Source of the DNA: Dasypus novemcinctus
Lineage: Eukaryota; Chordata; Mammalia; Cingulata; Dasypodidae
Length of the DNA: 64,000 nt
Assembly: GCF_030445035.2 (NCBI RefSeq)
Contig: NC_080701.1
Location: forward strand, 21,606,798-21,670,797
Direction of reading: 5' to 3'
This document shows positions 56,213-64,000 of this stretch, in pieces (positions within the stretch are counted from its first letter, which is position 1; each line of letters opens with the position of its first letter). The notes beneath the pieces are model-generated. The model saw only the letters and a list, made by a program, of their open reading frames with translations. It was not told where the DNA came from and ran no database searches. Made by a program: the position numbers and the translations under genes.

Positions 56213-56612
56213 GGAAGTGGACTTGGTCCAGTTGTTGGGGCGTCTGTCTACCACATGGGAGGTCCGCGGATCAAACCCTGGGCCTCCTTGACCCATGTGG
56301 AGCTGGCCCATGCTCAGTCCTGATGAGTGCAAGGAGTGCCGTGCCATGCAGGGGTGTCCCCACGTAGGGGAGCCCCACGTGCAAGGAGTGCGTCCCATAA
56401 GGAGAGCTGCCCAGTGGGAAAGAAAGTGCAGCCTGCCCAAGAATGGCACCGCTCACACGGAGAGCTGACACAACAAGATGATGCAACAAAAAGAAACACA
56501 TTCCCGTGCCGCTGACAACAACAGAAGCGGACAACGAAGACGACGCGGCAAATCAACACAGAGAACAGACAACCAGGGTGGGCGGTGGGGGGGAAGGGGA
56601 GAGAAAAAAAAA
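56213..56612 (+). repeat. DAS-SINE, full-length, sense
   Basis: Head 'ggaagtggacttggtccagt', body, tail 'gagaaaaaaaaaa'; flanks aaaaatcatttga / aaaaatcagttga. Confidence 0.85.
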
Positions 56613-57274
56613 ATCAGTTGACGGTAGAGGTGAGGGTCTGTTTCTGAACTCTCAGTTTGAGTCCATTGATTATTGTGTCTGTCTATATTTCAGTACCCTG
56701 CAATTTTGACCACTATAGCTTTGTAATATGCGTCTGGTCAGGAAGTGTGAGTCCTCCAACTTTGTTCTTTTTTTAAAGGATGTTTTTGGATATTTGGAAC
56801 CCATTCCAAATAAATTTGGTAATTGACTTTTTTATGTCTGTGAAGTAGGCTTCTTGAATTTTGATTGGTATTGCATTGAATCTATTAATCAGTTTGGTTA
56901 GAATTGACATCTTCATGATATTTAGTCTTCCATTCCATGAACACAGATTGTCCTTCCATTTGTTTCGGTCTTTGATTTCCTTTTGCAGTGTTTTGTAGTT
57001 TCTGAATACAGGTCCTTTGCACCCCTGGTTAAGTTTATTCCTAGATATTTGAGTCTTTTTGTTGCTATTTAAAATGGATTTTTTTCTTGATTTCCTCCTC
57101 ACCTTGTTCAGTATTTGGGTATAGAAACACTACTGAGTTTTGCTTGTTGATCTTGTATTCTGCCACTTTGCTGAACTCATTTATTAGCTCTAGTAGCTTT
57201 TTTGTAGATATTTCAGAATTTTCTAAATATAAGATCATGTTATCTGAACAGTGAGAGTTTTACTTCCTCTTTTC

Positions 57275-57495
57275 AATTTGTCTATTAAAAATTTTTAAGA
57301 ATATCTTTTTTTAAAATATTTTTTGGTATTATATAGTTTTTTATTTTATTTTATTTATGTTTATCTTTCTCTATCCCTCCTTCATCCACTTAGTTTTCTC
57401 ATCTGTCTGCCTTCTCCAGGAGGCAGTGGGAACCAAACTCAGGGCCTCCCACATGAGAAAGGAGTGCCGAGCAGCCTGAGCCACATCCGCTCCCC
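57275..57495 (-). repeat. DAS-SINE, short form with A/T-rich tail
   Basis: Exact 14 bp duplication tacttcctcttttc (57261-57274, 57496-57509); head 'gagccacatccgctcccc'. Inserted in L1. Confidence 0.8.
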
Positions 57496-57751
57496 TACTT
57501 CCTCTTTTCCCACTTGGATACTCTTTCTTTCTTTCCTTCTTTCTTCCTTTCTTCTCGTTTTATTTTTCCTAATTGCTCTAGCTAGAACTTCTGGCAAAAT
57601 GTTGAATAACAGCAGTGACAGTGGTCACCCTTGTCTTGTTCCTGATCTAAGAAGAGAAGCTCTCAACCTTTTCCCACTGAGTATGATGTTGGCTGTAGGT
57701 TTTTCATATATGCCCTTTATTATGTTGAAGAATTTTCCTTCTATTCCTATC

Positions 57752-58187
57752 TTTTTTTAAAAAGATTTATTTATTTATTCTTACCGCCCCCCCCACCCCC
57801 ACCCCGGTCTGTTCTATGTCTGCTTGTCTTCTCTTTAGGTGATACTGGGAATCAATCTTGGGACCTTCTGGAGTGGAAGAGAGATGCTCCATCTCTGGTG
57901 CCACCTCAGCCCCCTGGTCTACTGCATCTCTTATTGTCTCTCCTCTGTGTCTCTTTTTGTTGTGTCATCTTGCTGTGCCACCTATCTGCTCGGGCCAGCT
58001 TGCCACGTGGTCCAGCACTCCTGCGTAGGCTGGCAGTCTACTCGGGCCAGGTTGTTACATTGGCCAACTCTCCACTTGGGCCAGCTCGCTGCGTGGGCCA
58101 GCTTTCCTTTACCAGGAGGCCCTGGGAATCGAACCCTGAACTTCTGTATGGTAAATGGGAGCCCAGTCACTTGAGCTATAGCCCCTT
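57752..58187 (-). repeat. DAS-SINE, long form with 'gggccagcttgc' repeats
   Basis: Flanks ctattcctatctttt / ctattcttatctttt. Head 'cacttgagctatagcccctt'. First of three SINEs in 0.65 kb. Confidence 0.75.
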
Positions 58188-58209
58188 CCCTATTCTTATC
58201 TTTTGAAGT

Positions 58210-58317
58210 TTTTTTTTGTTTTTTTTGTTATGTTTTTTAAGATATCGGGCCTGGGGATTGAACCCAGGATGTCATATGTGTCATATGTGGCTCAACCACT
58301 GAGCCACATCAGCTCCC
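58210..58317 (-). repeat. DAS-SINE, short form
   Basis: 'gggattgaacccaggatgtc' to 'ccactgagccacatcagctc', with a small internal duplication gtcatatgt. Confidence 0.75.
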
Positions 58318-58320
58318 CTA

Positions 58321-58407
58321 AGTTTTTTTTTTTTTAATGGGGCCCTGGGAACTGGACCTCTCTTGTGGGAAGCAGGCTCTCTAACCGCTTGAGCCACATC
58401 CACTTCC
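58321..58407 (-). repeat. DAS-SINE, short form
   Basis: 'ggggccctgggaactggacc' to 'ccgcttgagccacatccact'. Confidence 0.75.
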
Positions 58408-60555
58408 TTCAAAGTGTTTTTATCAAGAAAGGATGCTGAGTTTTGTCCAGTACTTTTTCTGCACCAGTCGAGATGATTGTTTTTTCCCTTTGATTTGTTA
58501 GTGTGCTGTATTAATGTTAATTGATTTTTTTGTGTTGACCCACCTTGAATACTGGGAATAAAACTCACTTGTTTGTGATGTGTAATTCTTTTAATATGCT
58601 GTTGGATTTAGTTTGCAAGTATTTTATTGAGAATTTTTGCATCTATGTTCATTAGATTGGTCTGTCATTTTCTTTTCTTGTAACTTTATCTGGCTTTGGT
58701 ATTAGGGCGATGTTGGCTTCATAAAATGCGTTGGGTAATTTTCTCTCATCTTTAGTTTTTTGGAAGAGGTTAAACAGTATTGGTGTTAATTTTCTCAAAA
58801 TGTTTGGTAGAATTCACCTGTGAAGCCATCTAGTCTTGGGCTTTTTTTTTTTTTTGCAGGAAGATTTTTGATGACCGATTCAATTTCTTTAAATGTGATT
58901 GGTTTGTTGAATTCTTGTATTTCTTGTAGAGTCAGTGTAGGTTGTTTGTGTGTTTCTAGGAATTTGTCCATTTCATCTAGGTTGTCTAGTTTGTTGACAT
59001 ATAGTTCCTCATAATATCCTTTTATGATTCTTTTTATTTTGTAGGGTCAGTTGTAATGTCCCTCCTTTCATTCCTGCTTTTATTTATTTTTGTATTCTCT
59101 TTTTTTTTCTTAGTTACTCTAGCTAAAGGTTTGTCAATTTTATTGATCTTCTCAAAAAACCAGCTTTTGGTTTTGTTGTTTTTCTCTTGTTTTCTTCTTA
59201 TTTTCATTAATTTCTTCTCTAATCTTCGTTGTTATTTTCTTTCTGCTTGCTTTGCGATTGGTTTGCTCTTCTTTTTCTAATTCCTCCAGTTGTTCAGTTA
59301 GATCTTTGATTTTTGCTCTTCTTATTTAATATAGGTGCTTTGGGCTATAAACTTCCCCCTTTTCACTGCCTTTGCTGTATCCCATATGTTTTGATAAGTT
59401 GTGTTCTCATTTTCATTCGTTTTGAGATATTTACTGATTTCTCTTGCAACTTCTTTGACTCACTGATTATTTAAGAGTGTTGTTGTTTGATCTCCATATA
59501 TTTATGAATATTCCCTTTTTCCATCCATTATTGATTTCCACTTTTATTCCATTATGATCAGAGAAAATGCTTTGTCTAATTTCTCTCTTTTTATGTATTT
59601 ATTGAGACTGGTTTTGTGACCCAACATGTGGCCTATGCTGGAGAATAATCCATAAGCACTTGAAAAGAATATATAACTTTCTGAATGTCGCTCAATATTC
59701 TGTATCTGTCTGTTAGGTCTAGCTTGTTTATTATATTGTTCAAGTTCTCTGTTTCCTTGTTGATCTTCTATTTGTTTTATCTATTGCTGTGAATGGCATG
59801 TAGAAATTTCCAGCTATTATTGTAGAGACTTCTGTTTTTCCCTTCAGTTTTGCCAGAATCTGCCTCATTTAATTAGGGACACCCTGGTTAGGTGCATAGA
59901 TATTTATGACTGTTACTACTACCTGGTGGAATGTCCCTTTTATTAGTATATAATGGCCTCCTGTATCTTATAAATTTTTTAGCATTTAAAGTCTGTTTTG
60001 TCATATATTAATATAGCCACCTCTGCTTTTTTGGTTACAGTTTACATGAAATATCTCTTTCCAACCTTTCACTTTCTGTCTATTTGTATCCTTGGATCTA
60101 AGGTGAGTCTCTTACAGCATATGGATGGCTCTTATTATTATTTTTTTAATCCATTCTGTCATCCTGTATCTTTAACTGGGTAGTTTAAGCTGTTCACCTT
60201 CAATGTTATTACTGTAAAGACATTCCTTACTTCAACCATTTTATCCTTTGGCTTTCATACTCTTATCTTGTTTTTGTCTGCCCTTTCAAATAGTCTTCAT
60301 TTCTACAGTCTCCTCCAAGTCTCTCTCCTGTCTTTTCCTTTTGGGCTGTGGAACTCCCTTCAGTATTTCCTTCAGAACCAGATTCTTGTTTATAAACTCT
60401 CTTAATTTCTGTTTGTCTGTGAATATTTTATACTCACCTTCTTACTTGAAGGCCTGTTTTGCTGATAAAGAATTCTTGGTCAGCAGTTTGTCTCTTTCAG
60501 TATCTTAATTATGTTATGTCACTATCTTATTGCCTCCATGGTTTCTTCTTTCTTT

Positions 60556-60656
60556 GTTTCTTTTTTGTGTGTGTGAGGTACTGGGGCTAGGGATTAAACC
60601 TGAGACCTTGTATGTGGGGAGCTGATGCTCACACCACTGAGCCACATTGGTTCCCC
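60556..60656 (-). repeat. DAS-SINE, short form
   Basis: 'ggtactggggctagggatta' to 'ccactgagccacattggttc'. Confidence 0.75.
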
Positions 60657-60657
60657 T

Positions 60658-60755
60658 GAGTTTAGTTGATTTTTTCTTTTGTTTGTCTGTTGTTGTTGTT
60701 GTTGTTGTTTTGGAGGCACCGGGGTGCTCAACTGCTTGAGCATACTGGCTTCCCT
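60658..60755 (-). repeat. DAS-SINE, short form, deleted
   Basis: (gtt)n tail complement, 'ggaggcaccggggtgctcaa', 'ttgagcatactggcttccc'. The middle of the head is missing. Confidence 0.6.
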
Positions 60756-62240
60756 TGAATTTGTTTTGATTGGAGTCTGCTGTGCTTCTTGGACATTTCT
60801 ATACATGTCTTCAATGAGAGTTGGGAAATTTTTGGCCATTATTTCCTCAGATGCTTTTTCTTCTCCTCTTCACTTCTCTTCTCCTGGAACTCCCATGACA
60901 CATATGTTGTTAGGCTTCATGCTATCATTCAACTCTCTGAGCCTGCTGCTCATTTTTCCCCATTCTTTCCTCTCTGTTCTCTCTTAATTTCAGTTCTGTC
61001 TTCTACATTGCTGATTTTTCTTCTTTGCTTTCAAATCTGGTGCTGTATGCCTCTAATGTATTTTAAAGCTCACCCTTTATGTCTGTCATTCCCATAAGCT
61101 CTGTTATTTTTCTATCTAAGCTTTAAATTTCATCTTTGTGCTTGCCTAGTGTCTTTTAAATATCTTTTATCTCTTTAGCCATGTTGTCCTTTAACTCCTT
61201 GATTTAATTTAGGAGATTTGTGTGAATATCATTTGTTGTTTCAAGGTCTGTGTGTCATCTGGAGCTTTGATTTGTTACTTTGTCTGAGTCATAGCTTCCA
61301 TTTTCTTGTTATGGTTGAATTTTTGCTTATGTCTAGACATCTGATTATGATGATAAATTTACTCTGATGGCCAGTTTCTTTCTTGCCTAGGGATATACTG
61401 TTGTGTGGGTATGGGTTTACCACTGTTCTTTGATTCTTGGTTCAACTTGTTCTAGATCTTTATGATTGTCCCTGTTTAACTGTTCAAACTAGGTCTAGGG
61501 ACCCTATAAAAGAGTGTAGACCAGTTTCTAGAGGGCTTCGGGAGGGGTGCAGTAAACAGCCTCTTTTATTTAGTATTTCTTTCTTTGCATACACTTTCTT
61601 GGTCTGCCAGCAGATGGTGCACTTTGGCAGACTTTTCTACTCAAACCAGGGGAATGTGTTTGAGGGCAGTGTAGAATCAATGCCTTTTAGAATTATTTTT
61701 CAGAGCCAAGCCCTGCAATGCAAACTAGCTGATCAGGAGCTGCTCTTCTCCTGAGGCTGGCTGTACCCTTTTCCCAGGTAGAAGTTCGTTTCTACTCAGC
61801 AACCAGTCCAGGTCAGTAGAGAGGGTGCTTGAGAGGGTAGGCTCTCTTTAAGTCCCTGCTGGCTCCCAGGAAGAACACTGTTACGGCCCTACCCAGCCTG
61901 CAATGTGACGCTTGGGATACTGCAGACCAAGTTCACTGGCCAAAAGCTGAATCGGCCATATGTTGAGTCCCTTCCTCTCCTCTTTCCTGGGGATGTGGAC
62001 CCCTGCAACCCCCTCGTAGTCACCAGCCAGGGGCTGGAGGACCATTGCTGTCTGCTCCGAGGATGGGAGGATGGGTGCTAGCAGCTGTGGCTGCAGCTTT
62101 ACTCATGGATCCTCCCTGCCAAGACTCCTTTTCTTTTCCTCCTTTGTTCTGGATGGTGTCTAGCCTTGCCCTGGTGTTATAAGCCCTAGTTTTCTGAAGT
62201 TTCTGCCTGTCCTCTACCTATTTTTCTGGGAAAGAAGTGA

Positions 62241-62758
62241 CTCCTGTGCCTCTTTCTAAAGGTAATTATTAATATGCTTTATGTGTTTATTTGGGATTGA
62301 CTTTGTGAGTAGAACAAAAATATGTGACTCATGATAACACCAGTTATGTAGTTATGTATCTAATTATAACATATTTTCTTCAAGATATAATCCGGAGAAC
62401 AGATTTATCTTCTCTAATCCCATCCTATATGCACAGCCCAGGTTTACTTTCTAAAGTGAAAGTACTTAAAGGTAGTTATTTGTTTACATAATAGGTAGGA
62501 AGGAAGGGAGAAAGGCTCATAGTTGAGCATTCACGTTTGTTTGCTTTGCAAGTATGTGGAATTCTTTTAACTTATTTCTTTCCATAATACTTATTCCTAT
62601 GAAAAAATACTTAAGATTTTGTCCAGAACACAGTACATAAAACGATCTAAGAAGTTAGAAAAAAGAAGTAGCAAATAGTACCTTTTCCTTTCCTTTATTA
62701 AGTTTAGTACTCTGAATTCCATGTTTAAACTTTTATGTTTCTTCAGCCCATGTTTTGT
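62241..62758. other. ADAM9: ADAM9 intron 1, nothing recognised
   Basis: A/T-rich DNA between the L1 5' side and the nested SINE pair. Confidence 0.4.
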
Positions 62759-62773
62759 AGTAATGTGATTTTT

Positions 62774-63472
62774 TTAATCCCCCCTCCCTTGTGGCTTTTT
62801 TTTTTTTAAGATTTATTTTTTAATTTATTTCTCTCCCTTTCCCCCCGCCCCCAGTTGTCTGCTCTCTGTGTCCATTCGCTGTGTGTTCCTCTGTGACCGC
62901 TTCTATCCTTATCAGCAGCACTGGGAATCTGTGTTTCTGTTTGTCGCATCATCTTGTTGGGTCAGCTCTCCATGTGTGTGGCAGGGCACTCCTTGTGCGC
63001 ATCAGCACTGCGCATGGGCCAGCTCCACACGGGTCAAGGAGGCCCAGGGTTTGAACCACGGACCTCCCATGTGGTAGGCGGATGCCCTATCAATTGGGCC
63101 AAGCCCGCTTCCCCCTTGAGGCTTTTTGTGTGTTGTCTGCTGTCTGTGTCTATTCGCTGTGCGTTCTTCTGTATCTGTATTTATTTATTTATTTTATTTC
63201 TTATCCCCCTTGCTGCTTGTTTGCTGTCTGCTCTCTGTGTCCATTTACTGCGCGCTTTTCTGCGTTTTTGCTTGTCTCCCTTTTTGTCGTATCACCTTTC
63301 TGAGTCGGCTCTCTGCGGCACTTGTGGTCCAGGTGGCACTCCATGGTGCCTGGGCTGGCGGCTCTCTGCAGTGTGTGGGTGAGCCTGTCTCACCAGGAGG
63401 CCCCGGGACGAGAACCCAGGGCCTCCCATATAGTAGATGGGAGCCCAACCGATTGAGCCACAGCTGCTTCCC
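62774..63472 (-). repeat. DAS-SINE interrupted by a second DAS-SINE
   Basis: Exact 15 bp duplication agtaatgtgattttt (62759-62773, 63473-63487) encloses both elements. The outer SINE is the 'ggaggccccgggacgagaac' type. Confidence 0.8.
62801..63113 (-). repeat. Inner DAS-SINE with internal deletion
   Basis: Flanked by ccttgtggcttttt / ccttgaggcttttt (62787-62800, 63114-63127), sequence belonging to the outer SINE. About 100 bp of the usual middle ('gcaggctgcactttc' part) is absent. Confidence 0.8.
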
Positions 63473-63558
63473 AGTAATGTGATTTTTGATAGTACACTTA
63501 TGTCACATTTTAATATAACAGTTTACAATCTCACAGAGTTGTTTGTATTAAGATTTTT

Positions 63559-63970
63559 TTAAAAAAGGTTTATTTTTTGTTTATTTTATTTTTCTTTATC
63601 CCCCCCTTTCCCAGATAGTTTGCTCATCTGTCTGCTCATTGTTTACTCGCCTTCTCCAGGACGCATTGGGAACCAAACCTGGGACCTCCCACATGAGAGG
63701 CGAGGGTGCAGTGGACTGAGCCACATCTACTCCCTGTGGGCTGCAGCGTCTACTGGCTTGTGGCCTCTGCTAGTTGCAGCAGGGGCAGCGTCTAGCTCTG
63801 TTGCGGCGGAGGCTGTGTCAAGCTCTGCATGGTGGGAGATGGCATCTAAGTCTGTTGTGGCGGGAGGCGACATCTGCTTGTCGTCTTTTAGGAGGCACTG
63901 GAACCTGAACCTAGGACCTCCCCTGTGGGAGGCAGGCGCCCAAGTGGTTGAGCCACATCCACTTCCCTGC
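63559..63970 (-). repeat. DAS-SINE variant with G-rich internal repeats
   Basis: Exact duplication attaagattttt (63547-63558, 63971-63982). Between two head-like units lies a series of about 30 bp repeats with 'gtctgttgtggcggga' type cores. Confidence 0.75.
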
Positions 63971-64000
63971 ATTAAGATTTTTAATGTTCATTTTGAGTTA

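Larger units (their letters stand above)
53760..62240 (-). mobile_element. Long L1 element in antisense to ADAM9, broken up by SINEs
   Basis: Minus-strand L1 with its 3' UTR at 53760-54400. ORF2 3' part follows at 55110-56200 ('ggttgtttccatcttttggc', 'tcccaccaacagtga'), and an ORF2 piece at 56773-57102 translates to [20 protein letters not shown] and RFNAIPIKI, the usual L1 motif. RT-region text continues through about 60300, and ORF1/5' text on to about 62240. SINEs at 54656, 56213, 57275, 57752, 58195, 58321 and 60556 interrupt it. No long intact ORF; dead and fairly old. Confidence 0.75.

Noticed and set aside
46998-64000. Search for ADAM9 exon 2
   Set aside because: No stretch resembling the expected prodomain start with acceptor and donor was seen; intron 1 appears longer than the remaining window.

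Overview
This is a vertebrate nuclear window. It has spliced genes with GT/AG introns, CpG-rich promoters, poly(A) signals and a dense load of interspersed repeats. The genes and their order (PLEKHA2 > HTRA4 > < TM2D2 | ADAM9 >) match the mammalian block that lies on human chromosome 8p11. The most common repeat is a tRNA-headed SINE with a characteristic 'ccacatgggaggtcc' head and an 'aaataaataaatctt' type tail. I recognise it as the DAS-SINE family of armadillos, so the source is most likely an armadillo (Dasypus). The gene calls rest on translating exons and comparing them with remembered family sequences. The species call is inference.

Layout. 1-7737: intron of PLEKHA2 (5' exons lie left of the window) holding a nearly full-length EEF1A1 retrocopy on the minus strand, MIR/L2 relics, two solo LTRs and a pile-up of SINEs. 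7738-24808: the last seven coding exons of PLEKHA2 (TAPP2; C-terminal PH domain plus PDZ-binding tail) and a 3.4 kb 3' UTR. Only about 300 bp later HTRA4 begins. 25117-37724: HTRA4, nine exons, 478 codons, all splice phases compatible and the catalytic triad intact. 37725-41634: convergent 3' region with a solo LTR and two SINEs. 41635-46378: TM2D2 on the minus strand, four coding exons, 214 codons, free of DAS-SINEs but carrying an SNRPG retrocopy in intron 2. 46379-46900: a CpG-rich divergent promoter shared by TM2D2 and ADAM9. 46901-46997: first coding exon of ADAM9 (signal peptide). The rest, to 64000, is ADAM9 intron 1, filled with a long minus-strand L1 peppered with SINEs and a long L1 3' end.

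The four genes are not a pathway. They are a conserved neighbourhood: a phosphoinositide-binding adaptor, a secreted serine protease, a TM2-domain membrane protein and a membrane metalloprotease-disintegrin. I found no undescribed biological system. The interesting signals are architectural: nested insertions with exact target-site duplications, one target site used twice by SINEs, a SINE carrying an internal minisatellite, strong SINE orientation bias, and very close PLEKHA2/HTRA4 spacing.
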